Source: Gordonia sp. X0973 (GTDB lineage: Bacteria > Actinomycetota > Actinomycetes > Mycobacteriales > Mycobacteriaceae). From it: 64,000 nucleotides of DNA. This document shows positions 8,727 to 16,909 of this stretch, piece by piece. The DNA lies in NCBI RefSeq assembly GCF_013348785.1, contig NZ_CP054691.1, positions 744,001 through 808,000 on the forward strand, read 5' to 3'. The position numbers and the translations under genes are program-made. The first letter of the stretch is position 1. Every line of letters starts with the position of its first letter. Below the pieces are notes generated by a model. It was not told where the DNA came from. It saw nothing but the letters and a program-made list of their open reading frames with translations, and did no database searches.

Positions 8727-11293
8727 CCGTCGAAGCACCCGAGAAGACCGAACCGGTGGATCCCGCGCGCGGATTGACCGCCGCCCAGGTGGCGCAGCGC
8801 GTCGCCGCCGGGCAGGCCAACGTCTCGACCGACAAGACCGGTCGCACCGTCGGGCAGATCGTCCGCGCCAACGTCTTCACCCGGATCAACGCGATGCTGG
8901 GCGTGCTGTTCATCCTGGTGATGCTCACCGGATCGTGGAAGAACGGGCTGTTCGGGCTGATCATCATCGCCAACAGCGGCATCGGCATCATCCAGGAGGT
9001 CCGCGCCAAGCGGACCCTCGACCGGCTCTCGATCGTCGGGCAGGCCAAGCCGACGGTGCGCCGCGACGGGCAGCCGGTCGCGGTGACGCCCGAGGAGATC
9101 GTGCTCGACGACATCATCGAGCTCGGTCCGGGCGACCAGATCGTCGTCGACGGCGAGACCGTCGAATCCGCGGCGCTCGACGTCGACGAGTCGCTGCTCA
9201 CCGGCGAGGCGGATCCGGTGGACAAGGCCGTCGGCGACGAGATCCTCTCCGGCAGCTTCGTCGTCGCCGGTTCCGGCACCTACCGCGCGACGAAGGTCGG
9301 CTCCGAAGCCTACGCCGCGAAGCTGGCCGCCGAGGCCTCCAAGTTCACCCTCGTCGACTCCGAGCTGCGCACCGGGATCAACCGGATCCTGCAGGTCATC
9401 ACCTGGCTGCTGATCCCGGCCGGCATCCTGACCATCGTCAACCAGCTGTTCATCGCCGGCGACGGTTCGCTCGCGTGGGACTCGATCAAGCCCGGCATCC
9501 TCGGCATGGTCGCCGCGCTGGTCCCGATGGTCCCCGAGGGATTGGTCCTGATGACCTCGATCGCCTTCGCCGTCGGCGTCGTCCGCCTGGGCCGACGACA
9601 ATGCCTGGTCAACGAGCTGCCGGCCATCGAGGGTCTCGCGCGCGTCAACATCGTCTGCGCCGACAAGACCGGAACGCTCACCGAGAACGGCATGCGGCTC
9701 TCCGAGGTCAAGGCGATCGGGGCGGATGAATCGGAGCGGACCACGGCCGTGCTGGCCGCGATGGCCGCCAACGACCCGCACCCCAACGCCAGCATGGAGG
9801 CGATCGCCGAGGCCTACCCGGACGCGCCGAACTGGAAGCTGACGGCGGTCCAGCCGTTCTCCTCGGCGCTCAAGTGGAGCGGCATGTCGTTTGCCGACGC
9901 GTCGGGAGCCGATGCGGGCAACTGGCTGATCGGCGCCCCGGACATCCTGCTCGACCCGAACAGCGACGACGCGAAGCGGGCATCGCAGATCAGCGACACC
10001 GGCCTGCGGGTCCTGCTGCTGGCGAAGGCCGACGTGGCCGTCGATCAGCCCGACGCCACCAAGTCGATGACCCCGGTCGCGCTGGTGGTGCTCGAGCAGC
10101 GGGTGCGACCAGACGCACGCGGCACCCTGGAGTACTTCGGGCACCAGGACGTACAGGTCAAGGTCATTTCCGGGGATAACGCCCGGTCGGTCGGCGCGGT
10201 CGCCTCGTCGCTGGGATTGGGGTCGGTCGACGGCGCCGTCGACGGCCGCCAACTGCCCAAGGGTGGCGAGGAATTGGCCGAGGCGGTCTCCGACGGCACG
10301 ATCTTCGGACGCATCCGCCCCGACCAGAAGCGCGCGATGGTCAAGGCCTTGCAGTCGCGGCACAACACCGTCGCCATGACCGGCGACGGGGTGAACGACG
10401 TACTGGCCCTCAAGGACGCCGACATCGGCGTGGCGATGGGATCGGGCAGCTCGGCGGCGCGCTCGGTCGCGCAGATCGTGCTGCTCGACAACAAGTTCGC
10501 GACCCTGCCCTACGTCGTCGGCGAGGGTCGGCGCGTCATCGGCAACATCGAGCGCGTCGCCAACCTGTTCCTCACCAAGACCGTGTACGCGGTGCTGTTG
10601 GCACTGCTCATCGGGCTGGCGGGCATCGCGGGCAAGCTCTTCGGCTTCACCTCGCTGGCGTATCCCTTCCAGCCGATCCACGTCACCATCTCGGCGTGGT
10701 TCACCATCGGCGTCCCCGCCTTCGTGCTGTCGCTGGCGCCGAACAACGAGCGCGCCCGCCCCGGTTTCGTCAAGCGGGTGCTGACGCACGCGGTGCCCAA
10801 CGGGATCATCGTCGGGCTGGTCGCCTTCATCACCTTCGTGATCGTCAACCCGGGCGGCGCCCGTGGGCCGAAGCTGGGGGAGAAGATCGACCAGCTGCCG
10901 CCCGAGGTGGTGCAGGCGTCGACCGCGACGCTGATCGCCCTGGTCGCGACCGCGTTCTATGTACTCGTCGTCGTCGCCCGCCCGTTGAACTGGTGGAAGG
11001 CCGTCCTGCTGGTGCTGTCCGCGCTGGCCTACGTGGCGATCTTCGCCTGGCCGATGAACTCCGGTCCGCAGGTACACCTCTTCGGCAAGGACCGGTACGT
11101 GTTCAACCCGCAGCACTGGTTCAACCTGGACTCGTCGAACACCGGCATGGTCGTGGTGGCCTTGTGCGCGGCCGCGGTCGGCATCATCGCCATCGAGGTG
11201 GTCAACCGGGTTCTCCCGCGCTTCATCCCCGAGGACGCGGTGGAGCCCGAGCACGCGGTGCAGGCCGAGGGCGCGGAGGCCGTCGGCCGCTAG
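8723..11293 (+). CDS. ctpE: Cation-transporting P-type ATPase, CtpE-like (probably calcium)
   Basis: An 856-residue integral membrane P-type ATPase. It shows the actuator loop LLTGEADPV, the phosphorylation motif DKTGTLTE with Asp314, and the hinge [17 protein letters not shown] near residue 553. Hydrophobic helices flank the catalytic core, with four or more after residue 600. It has no N-terminal heavy-metal (CxxC) domain and no CPC/CPH membrane motif, so copper or zinc export is unlikely. [11 protein letters not shown] in the fourth helix is typical of the CtpE group, for which calcium uptake has been reported in mycobacteria. The GTG at 8723 overlaps the hydrolase stop as GTGA and follows GGAGTCG. 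The C-terminus is acidic and Glu-rich. Confidence 0.9.
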   Translation: MTVEAPEKTEPVDPARGLTAAQVAQRVAAGQANVSTDKTGRTVGQIVRANVFTRINAMLGVLFILVMLTGSWKNGLFGLIIIANSGIGIIQEVRAKRTLDRLSIVGQAKPTVRRDGQPVAVTPEEIVLDDIIELGPGDQIVVDGETVESAALDVDESLLTGEADPVDKAVGDEILSGSFVVAGSGTYRATKVGSEAYAAKLAAEASKFTLVDSELRTGINRILQVITWLLIPAGILTIVNQLFIAGDGSLAWDSIKPGILGMVAALVPMVPEGLVLMTSIAFAVGVVRLGRRQCLVNELPAIEGLARVNIVCADKTGTLTENGMRLSEVKAIGADESERTTAVLAAMAANDPHPNASMEAIAEAYPDAPNWKLTAVQPFSSALKWSGMSFADASGADAGNWLIGAPDILLDPNSDDAKRASQISDTGLRVLLLAKADVAVDQPDATKSMTPVALVVLEQRVRPDARGTLEYFGHQDVQVKVISGDNARSVGAVASSLGLGSVDGAVDGRQLPKGGEELAEAVSDGTIFGRIRPDQKRAMVKALQSRHNTVAMTGDGVNDVLALKDADIGVAMGSGSSAARSVAQIVLLDNKFATLPYVVGEGRRVIGNIERVANLFLTKTVYAVLLALLIGLAGIAGKLFGFTSLAYPFQPIHVTISAWFTIGVPAFVLSLAPNNERARPGFVKRVLTHAVPNGIIVGLVAFITFVIVNPGGARGPKLGEKIDQLPPEVVQASTATLIALVATAFYVLVVVARPLNWWKAVLLVLSALAYVAIFAWPMNSGPQVHLFGKDRYVFNPQHWFNLDSSNTGMVVVALCAAAVGIIAIEVVNRVLPRFIPEDAVEPEHAVQAEGAEAVGR

Positions 11294-11895
11294 GCCCTCG
11301 GGTGGCGGCGGTAGGCCGAGACCGACGGCTCGCCGTCGATCCAGAACCGCCACGGCGCCTCGGCGGCCAGCCGCACGCCGACGCGGGGACCGCTGCGGAT
11401 GCTGCTCGGGTCGACGGGCCGACCTTCGGGCCGGATCAGCGTCACCGGCTGCGGCGTCAGCAAGTCGGTGCCGAGGTCGTCGATCGTGATGCCCAGCGCA
11501 CGGGTGAGGTTGCCCGGCCCGCGGGCCAGTGCGTCGTCGTCGCGCGCGGTGGCCCGGCGGCTGCGGGCGGTCTCGATCCCGTCGACGACCCGCCCGGCCC
11601 GGATCAACACCGCCGAGGCGTGTTCGGTCGGCCCGGTCACGACGTTCGCGCAGTGGTGGCCGTGGATCCGGTACACGTAGAGCCGCCACGGCGGCCCGTA
11701 CATGATCTCGGAGCGGGGAGTTCGCGTATAGGCGTGCGACGCCGGGTCGTTGACGCCGTCATAGGCCTCGACCTCGGAGATCATGACGGTCACGCCGTGG
11801 CCGACGAGATGGGCGCCCAGCAGCGCTTGCGCGTGGCGCGTAACAGTAGGATCGGGTGCCGTGGCCAAAACGAAAGACTCCGTGAACGTCGACAT
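11290..11895 (-). CDS. DNA-3-methyladenine glycosylase (alkyladenine glycosylase, Mpg/AAG family)
   Basis: A 201-residue base-excision repair enzyme that removes alkylated purines. Family blocks are [11 protein letters not shown], the catalytic region [23 protein letters not shown] (with the general-base Glu), [22 protein letters not shown] and [13 protein letters not shown]. The length matches the mycobacterial enzyme. The stop overlaps the last bases of ctpE on the other strand, so the two are convergent. The ATG at 11895 overlaps the divergent Rv0910-like gene by 35 bp, and no Shine-Dalgarno supports it, so a slightly later start is possible. In M. tuberculosis this position next to ctpE is held by the Rv0909 antitoxin instead. 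Confidence 0.9.
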   Translation of the reverse strand: MSTFTESFVLATAPDPTVTRHAQALLGAHLVGHGVTVMISEVEAYDGVNDPASHAYTRTPRSEIMYGPPWRLYVYRIHGHHCANVVTGPTEHASAVLIRAGRVVDGIETARSRRATARDDDALARGPGNLTRALGITIDDLGTDLLTPQPVTLIRPEGRPVDPSSIRSGPRVGVRLAAEAPWRFWIDGEPSVSAYRRHPRA

Positions 11896-12298
11896 GTCGG
11901 TCGAGGAAGCCTGGGCGCATGCCTCCGACCTGTCGCGCTATGGCGACTGGCTCACCCTGCACGACGGTTGGCGCAGCCCGATCCCGACGGCCGATGAACT
12001 CGGCGTCGGGACGAAGGTCGCCTCGGTGATCAAGCTTAAGGGCGCGCGGGTGCGGTTCAACTGGAGCGTCGAGAAATACGACCCGCCCACCCGTGTCCGA
12101 CTCAAGGGCGACGGCAAGGGCGGGGTGAAGGCCAAGCTCGACCTGTCGATCACGCCGAACGGGGACGGCTCGACGGTGACCTTCGAAGTCGACCTGGGCG
12201 GGTTGCCGCTCATCGGTCCCGCAGGCAAGGCGGCGGCGATGGCGACCAAGAAGGATCTGCACGCATCGCTCGAGCGGTTCCGCGAGGTCTTCGGGTAG
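11861..12298 (+). CDS. SRPBCC-fold protein, Rv0910-like
   Basis: A 145-residue helix-grip (START/SRPBCC) protein. [20 protein letters not shown] is the typical first helix; the later beta strands end in VTFEVDLGGLPLIG and the long C-terminal helix is KAAAMATKKDLHASLERFREVF. It is close in pattern to M. tuberculosis Rv0910, described as the toxin of the Rv0909-Rv0910 pair. No antitoxin-sized partner is visible here, so toxicity should not be assumed. The GTG at 11861 follows TAGGAT (11847-11852) by 8 bases, consistent with a leaderless mRNA. The start region overlaps the divergent glycosylase start. Confidence 0.78.
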   Translation: MAKTKDSVNVDMSVEEAWAHASDLSRYGDWLTLHDGWRSPIPTADELGVGTKVASVIKLKGARVRFNWSVEKYDPPTRVRLKGDGKGGVKAKLDLSITPNGDGSTVTFEVDLGGLPLIGPAGKAAAMATKKDLHASLERFREVFG

Positions 12299-12311
12299 CG
12301 CCGCCCACCCC

Positions 12312-12387
12312 GCTCCCGTAGCTCAGGGGATAGAGCACGGCTCTCCTAAAGCCGGTGTCGTAGGTTCGAATCCTACCGGGAGCACCA
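12312..12387 (+). tRNA. tRNA-Arg (anticodon CCT), CCA encoded
   Basis: A 76-base cloverleaf. The acceptor arms are GCTCCCG and CGGGAGC with discriminator A and genomic CCA at 12385-12387. The anticodon stem CGGCT/AGCCG closes the loop CTCCTAA, giving anticodon CCT, which reads AGG arginine codons. The T-arm GTAGGTTCGAATCCTAC is intact. It lies 13 bp after the Rv0910-like gene and directly abuts the 69-bp tandem repeat. Confidence 0.97.
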
Positions 12388-12521
12388 TGACATTCCTGCC
12401 GGCCTCCGGCCGGTGTGCGCCTACTGTGTTTGAAAGAGTTTCATGCAGGCGCACCATCACATCCCCGCCGTCCGTCGGTCGGTAGGCGCCCACGGTGTCG
12501 AAACGATCCGGGCGGGTGCGC
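12384..12521 (+). repeat. Two imperfect 69-bp tandem copies directly after tRNA-Arg
   Basis: Copy one is 12384-12452 and begins with the tRNA's final ACCA; copy two is 12453-12521. Aligned without gaps, about 36 of the first 50 positions agree, including ACCAT-ACAT, GCCG, CGG-CGGT, GCGCC and GTGT; a one-base shift is needed after that. I see no third copy. The unit holds no convincing gene. Confidence 0.75.
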
Positions 12522-12782
12522 GGCGGCCCCCACCTCCCGCAGGTGATGTCCATCACCCCGCTGGGCTGGTGGTTTAGCCCAGCCTTAGTAAGAATTGCGG
12601 TCCGTCTGACCCCAGACGTGGGCACACCGTCGCTGAGGCGGTAGGCTGCGTATCAGCAATTCGATCTACGATTTAGCAAAGTTCGTGGACGCGGTTGCGA
12701 TTGCGCTGCAAAATAAGCGCGCGTGTAGCAAGCTAGGGACAGGCACGACGAAGTCGCGCCCAGGACACAAGGAGTGCACGGA
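12522..12782. other. Intergenic leader region of the LGFP gene
   Basis: A 261-bp stretch without a supported gene, more AT-rich than its surroundings from about 12650 on. TTGCGC (12703-12708) and TAGCAA (12726-12731) are 17 bp apart and could be a weak promoter. The Shine-Dalgarno AAGGAG is at 12769-12774. Confidence 0.4.
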
Positions 12783-14288
12783 GTGAAACCCGTACAGAAG
12801 AAGTCAGGGCTCGTCGCTCTGCGCCGCGCTGCCGTCGGCATCGCGGCTGCGGCCGGCTCGATGATGCTGGTCGCCCCTCACGCGGCCGCTGCACCTGTCG
12901 ATGATGCGACTGCCGCGATCACGAAGGCTGCCGAGCAGGTTGCCAACGGCGGTGCCGACACCGGATTCCTGAAGAAGGGCCTCGGCGACAAGGACGGCGA
13001 CGTCACCTCGGTCGGCGACGGCTACGAGCAGAAGTACAGCGGCGGCACGATCTACTGGTCCGAGAAGGACGGCGCGCAGGTCCTGTTTGGCGCTATCAAC
13101 GACAAGTTCGGCCAGGTCGGCGGACCTGCCGGTGGTGAGAACCTCGGCTTCCCGAAGACCAGCGAGGCTCCGGCGGATGCTCCTGCCGGTTCCCGTTACG
13201 CCGAGTTCGCCGCTGCTGACAGCCCGCGGATCTACTGGACCCCGCAGGACGGCGCCTGGGTCGTTCGCGGCCCGTTCGCGGCTGCTCTGGCCGACCCGGC
13301 TATCGCCGGCGCGCTGGGCATGCCGGTCGGCGATGCCGTCGTGAACGGTGACACCATCACCCAGAAGTTCGCCAACGGCGAGCTGACCTTCGACGCCAAG
13401 ACCGGCAAGTGGATCAACCTCCCGTCGCTGCCGGGTCTGTCGCTGCCGGACCTGACCGCGAAGCTCGACGGCCTCAAGTGGCCCGCGTTCACCCTGCCCG
13501 GTTGGCCGAAGATCAACCTCCCGGGTATGCCGAACATCAACGTGCCCGACGTGAGCATGCCGAACATCAACGCCCCCAAGATCGACACCAAGGGCTTCAA
13601 CTGGTGGTGGCTGCTGCTGCCGCTGCTGATCATCGGCGCGCTGCTGCTGCTCGGCTGGCTGTGGCGTCTGCTCACCGGCCGTGGTCGTAAGAGCCACAAC
13701 GTGAACCCGCACCTCGGTGTCGGTGGCGCTGTTGACGGCATCAAGGGTGCGGGCGGCAAGGTTGCCGCCGGTGCTGCCGGGGCCGCTGGTGCGGCCGGCG
13801 CTGCTGCTGCCGCCGCTGGTGGTCGTCTGAAGGGCGCCGCTGGCGACGCCGTCGACGCCGCCGAGCGTGCCGGTGACCGCCTCAAGGGTGACGTCGAGGG
13901 TGCCTTCGACAAGGCCAAGGGCGGCGTCGAAGGTGCTGCCGGCAAGGTCGGCGATGCGGCTCACGCCGCCGGCGACAAGGTCTCCGGCCTCGTTGGCGAC
14001 GCCACCGGCAAGGGCAAGGCCGCTGCGGCCGGTGCCGCTGCTGCCGCTGGTGCGGCTGCCGGTGCTGCCGGCACCTGGGTGCGCGACGGCAAGTCCGTCC
14101 CGCTGCCCAAGGGTGCTCACCTCCCGCTGCCCGGCGACGCGGAGCCCAAGGGCTTCCCGATCAAGGGCAACGCCGACTCGGGTCTGTTCCACACCCCCGC
14201 CTCGCGCGCCTACAAGGCGACCGTCGCGGAGATCTGGTTCGCGACCGAGGCCGATGCGGAAGCTGCCGGTTTCAAGAAGTTCGAGTGA
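12783..14288 (+). CDS. LGFP-repeat envelope protein with membrane anchor and C-terminal PIKGN (sunset-type) domain
   Basis: A 501-residue exported protein. Residues 1-38 form a signal peptide ending in PHAAAAP. A region with LGFP-type repeats follows (GGENLGFPKTSEAPADAPAG, IYWTPQDGAWVVRGP, LGMPVGDAV), thought to bind peptidoglycan or arabinogalactan. Next come Pro/Asn-rich short repeats (PNINVPDVSMPNINAPKI), one strong transmembrane helix (WWWLLLPLLIIGALLLLGWLW), and a 150-residue Ala/Gly/Lys helical stretch. The C-terminal 45 residues, from GFPIKGNADSGLFHTP to DAEAAGFKKF, match a small domain I recall as the sunset domain, shared with the mycobacterial Arf channel accessory proteins. GTG 12783 sits 8 bases after AAGGAG and was preferred to GTG 12774. 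GCT and GGT codons are commoner than in neighbours, suggesting high expression. Confidence 0.82.
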   Translation: MKPVQKKSGLVALRRAAVGIAAAAGSMMLVAPHAAAAPVDDATAAITKAAEQVANGGADTGFLKKGLGDKDGDVTSVGDGYEQKYSGGTIYWSEKDGAQVLFGAINDKFGQVGGPAGGENLGFPKTSEAPADAPAGSRYAEFAAADSPRIYWTPQDGAWVVRGPFAAALADPAIAGALGMPVGDAVVNGDTITQKFANGELTFDAKTGKWINLPSLPGLSLPDLTAKLDGLKWPAFTLPGWPKINLPGMPNINVPDVSMPNINAPKIDTKGFNWWWLLLPLLIIGALLLLGWLWRLLTGRGRKSHNVNPHLGVGGAVDGIKGAGGKVAAGAAGAAGAAGAAAAAAGGRLKGAAGDAVDAAERAGDRLKGDVEGAFDKAKGGVEGAAGKVGDAAHAAGDKVSGLVGDATGKGKAAAAGAAAAAGAAAGAAGTWVRDGKSVPLPKGAHLPLPGDAEPKGFPIKGNADSGLFHTPASRAYKATVAEIWFATEADAEAAGFKKFE

Positions 14289-14326
14289 GCAAGATAATCG
14301 AGTGAGCTAACCGCTCATCGTTTCGG

Positions 14327-14370
14327 CCGCGGCCCGGTACCCGAGAGGGTGCCGGGCCGCGGTTCGTTTC
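14327..14370 (+). terminator. Terminator of the LGFP gene
   Basis: CCGCGGCCCGGTACCC (14327-14342) pairs with GGGTGCCGGGCCGCGG (14347-14362) across a GAGA loop, a 16-bp stem with one T-G wobble, followed by TTCGTTTC. Confidence 0.85.
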
Positions 14371-14391
14371 GACGTGGCTTACCGTTGGCGG

Positions 14392-15186
14392 GTGAGTTCC
14401 GACCGTGAAGTCTCCGACCGTGAGATCGACGCCTGGGTGATCGGCGTGGGCCCGGGCAACCCCAAGCAGATCACCGTCGAGGCCGTCGACGCGATCCGAC
14501 GGCTGGACGGCGTGATACTGCTCGACAAGGGCGAGTCGACGGCCTCGATGCGGCGACTGCGCACCGATCTGCTCGACGAGTACGCGCCCGATACGACGGT
14601 GCTCGTCGTCGCTGACCCGCCGCGCGACCGCCGGCCGGAGGACTATGCGGCCGAGGTCCGGCGCTGGCACGCCGCCCGGGTCGACGCGATCGCCGAGGCC
14701 GTCGACCGATTCCCCCGGCCCGCCGGTCGTGCACCGGTCGTCGGCTTCCTCGTGTGGGGGGACCCCTCGCTCTACGACAGCACGCTGCGCCTCGTCGACG
14801 CCCTCGCCGCGCGTCCCGGCTGGGCGGTGACGGTCCACGTGGTCCCCGGCGTCACCAGTGCGTCGGCGCTGGCCGCCGCGCACGCGATCACCGCGAACCG
14901 CATCGGCCGACCGGTCCACATCACCACCGGTCGTCGTCTGTCCGAGACCGCGGCGACGGGTGAGGACCAGATCGTCATGCTCGACGGTGCGGAGGCCTTT
15001 CGCGGCGCCGCGCGCCCCGACGACACGATCTATTGGGGGGCGAACCTCGGCACCCCCGACGAGGTGCTCATCTCCGGTCCGGTGGCGCGGGTGGCCGACG
15101 ACATCAGTGCCGCCCGCGCCGACCTGAAGTCGCGGGTGGGCTGGGTGATGGACATCTACCTGTTGAGGCGGCCGGACGCGGACTGA
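14392..15186 (+). CDS. cobF: Precorrin-6A synthase (deacetylating), CobF
   Basis: A 264-residue SAM-dependent tetrapyrrole methylase. CobF methylates C-1 of precorrin-5 and releases acetate in the aerobic cobalamin route. The N-terminal WVIGVGPGNPKQITVEAVDA is the methylase glycine loop, VILLDKGE is the CobF signature next to it, and FLVWGDPSLYDSTLRLVDAL and VHVVPGVTSASALAAAHAIT are the remaining family motifs. The GTG at 14392 follows TACCGT (14380-14385) by 6 bases, so the mRNA is probably leaderless; an upstream in-frame GTG at 14374 would add residues not seen in the family. No other cobalamin gene is in the window, so this is an orphan. M. tuberculosis is reported to have lost cobF. Confidence 0.9.
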   Translation: MSSDREVSDREIDAWVIGVGPGNPKQITVEAVDAIRRLDGVILLDKGESTASMRRLRTDLLDEYAPDTTVLVVADPPRDRRPEDYAAEVRRWHAARVDAIAEAVDRFPRPAGRAPVVGFLVWGDPSLYDSTLRLVDALAARPGWAVTVHVVPGVTSASALAAAHAITANRIGRPVHITTGRRLSETAATGEDQIVMLDGAEAFRGAARPDDTIYWGANLGTPDEVLISGPVARVADDISAARADLKSRVGWVMDIYLLRRPDAD

Positions 15187-15206
15187 ACCGCTCCCGAGCC
15201 GGATGT

Positions 15207-15965
15207 TCACCAGACGTTGGACAGGGCCTCGAGCGCCTCGTCGGCGATCTCGGTGCGGCAGATGAGGAAGTCGGGCATATACGGGATCCGCTGGTTGTAG
15301 ACGATCTCCGAGCCGTCGAGTCGGCTGCAGTGCAGTCCGGCCGCCGCGCACACCCCGACCGGCGCGCAGTTGTCCCATTCGTATTGGCCACCGGCGTGGA
15401 CGTAGGCGTCGACGTCGCCGCGGACCACGGCCATCGCCTTGGCCCCGGCGGAACCGATCGACACCCGCGCCAACCCGAGGGCGTTGGCGACGTGGGCGGC
15501 CTCGTAGCTGCCGCCGAAGCGGGAGACGGCGATCCGCCCGGTCAGCTCACCGCCGACCGGCTCGATCCGGTCGGAACGGAACAGCTCGCCGCGGCCCGGG
15601 ATCGAGACCGCCGCGACGTCGGGCCGGCCGTCGACGGTCAACGCGACGTGAACGGCCCAGTCGTCGGTTCCGTGGGAGAACTCGGTGGTCCCGTCGAGCG
15701 GGTCGACGATCCAGACGCGGCTGCTGCTCGCCCGGTCCCCGACGTCCTCGGCCTCCTCCGACAGCACCGCGTCATGCGGACGCCGTCGCCGCAGCACCGC
15801 GCCGATCCACGCCTGGGCGATCTGGTCGCCGGCATCGCCGACGAGTCGACCGTCGAGCAGCCCGTCGTGGCGCACGCCCAACAGGATCTGGCCGGCACCG
15901 TGGGCGATCTGCGCGGCCAACTCGGCGTCGTCGGGTGTCGATCTCACCCTCCCACTAGAGCACAT
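15207..15965 (-). CDS. cysQ: 3'(2'),5'-bisphosphate nucleotidase CysQ (inositol-monophosphatase family)
   Basis: A 252-residue Mg/Li-dependent phosphatase that removes the 3'-phosphate from PAP, a by-product of sulphate activation. The metal-binding motifs are complete: DAVLSEEAEDVGD, WIVDPLDGTTEFSHGTDDWAVH and, near the C-terminus, YEWDNCAPVGVCAAAGLH. It closely resembles mycobacterial CysQ (Rv2131c), including SIGSAGAKAMAVV and the ending YMPDFLICR. The ATG at 15965 was used. A GTG at 15947 in frame is an alternative, but its GGGAGG is immediately adjacent and so poorly spaced. It diverges from the Fpg-family gene across 47 bp. Confidence 0.88.
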   Translation of the reverse strand: MCSSGRVRSTPDDAELAAQIAHGAGQILLGVRHDGLLDGRLVGDAGDQIAQAWIGAVLRRRRPHDAVLSEEAEDVGDRASSSRVWIVDPLDGTTEFSHGTDDWAVHVALTVDGRPDVAAVSIPGRGELFRSDRIEPVGGELTGRIAVSRFGGSYEAAHVANALGLARVSIGSAGAKAMAVVRGDVDAYVHAGGQYEWDNCAPVGVCAAAGLHCSRLDGSEIVYNQRIPYMPDFLICRTEIADEALEALSNVW

Positions 15966-16012
15966 GAGGCGAAGAGTCGAGCGGAGCGTCGGAAATGTGT
16001 AGCGTCGGGCGC

Positions 16013-16900
16013 ATGCCAGAGTTGCCCGAGGTCACCGCTATCGCGCAGTTCCTCGACGAGCGCACCGCCGGATTGCCGATCCGGCGGGTGGACGTGGCAT
16101 CGCTGGCAGTGCTCAAGACGGCCGATCCGCCCTACACCGCCTTGGTCGGGCGGACCGTCTCGTCGGTCGGTCGGATCGGCAAATACCTCGTCCTCACGAC
16201 CGTGCCCGGCGACGCGGCCGATCAGGAGCCCCTGCATCTGGTGATCCACCTGTCGCGGGCCGGGTGGGTGCGGTGGAGTGAGAACCTGTCACCCAAACCG
16301 CCGCGGCCCGGCGGCAAGGGGCCGATCGCGCTGCGCGTGCACTGCGGGCTGCCCGGCGAAGGGTTCGACGTCACCGAGGCCGGCACCCAGAAACGACTGG
16401 CGGTGTGGATCGTCGCCGACCCGCTCGACGTGGAGCGGATCGCCGGGCTGGGACCGGACGCCCTAACCCTCGGCGCCGGCGAGCTCGGCGAGATCCTGGC
16501 CGGGCACTCCGGGCGGATCAAGAACGTCCTCACCGATCAACGGATCATCAGCGGGATCGGTAACGCGTACTCCGACGAGATTCTGCATCGGGCACGGCTG
16601 TCGCCGTTCGCGCCGGCGAAGAATCTGTCCGCCGAACAGGTGGAGGTGCTGCACGATGCCATCGTCGGAATCCTGCGCGACGCGATCGGGCGGCTCGAGG
16701 GGCCGGGCGGGGTGGCGACGATGAAGGCGGAGAAGCGATCGGGCCTCAAGGTCCACGCCCGGACCGGATTGCCCTGCCCCGACTGCGGCGACACCGTCGC
16801 CGAGGTGTCCTTCGCCGACCGCTCCTTCCAGTACTGTCCGTCATGTCAGACCGGCGGCAAGAAGCTGGCCGACCGGCGGATGTCACGACTTCTGAAATAG
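16013..16900 (+). CDS. Fpg/Nei-family DNA glycosylase
   Basis: A 295-residue bifunctional glycosylase/AP lyase of oxidised-base repair. After Met removal the N-terminus reads PELPEV, giving the catalytic Pro and Glu. The helix-two-turn-helix segment is NVLTDQRIISGIGNAYSDEIL, and a C-terminal zinc finger CPDC...CPSC precedes the final basic helix. Residues 85-130 carry an extended loop (PKPPRPGGKGPIALRVHCG). The ATG follows TAGCGT (16000-16005) by 7 bases, indicating a leaderless transcript. It corresponds to M. tuberculosis Rv0944, which I recall as a truncated Fpg2 lacking the N-terminal catalytic part; this copy looks intact. Whether it prefers 8-oxoguanine or oxidised pyrimidines cannot be read here. 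Confidence 0.88.
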   Translation: MPELPEVTAIAQFLDERTAGLPIRRVDVASLAVLKTADPPYTALVGRTVSSVGRIGKYLVLTTVPGDAADQEPLHLVIHLSRAGWVRWSENLSPKPPRPGGKGPIALRVHCGLPGEGFDVTEAGTQKRLAVWIVADPLDVERIAGLGPDALTLGAGELGEILAGHSGRIKNVLTDQRIISGIGNAYSDEILHRARLSPFAPAKNLSAEQVEVLHDAIVGILRDAIGRLEGPGGVATMKAEKRSGLKVHARTGLPCPDCGDTVAEVSFADRSFQYCPSCQTGGKKLADRRMSRLLK

Positions 16901-16909
16901 GGTGGCGGG

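Noticed and set aside
8435..11689. 1084-codon antisense open frame opposite ctpE
   Set aside because: Arg/Gly/Asp-rich shadow typical of high-GC coding DNA; no family motif, and the plus-strand ATPase is unambiguous.
12384..12521. Calling the tandem repeat an active attachment site
   Set aside because: No integrase or island boundary is near, and the copies are too diverged; kept only as a repeat.
12323..12625. Minus-strand reading frame ending VLPVGFEPTTPALGEPCSIP over the tRNA
   Set aside because: This peptide is the well-known spurious translation of a tRNA gene on the opposite strand; the rest of the frame is the 69-bp repeat.
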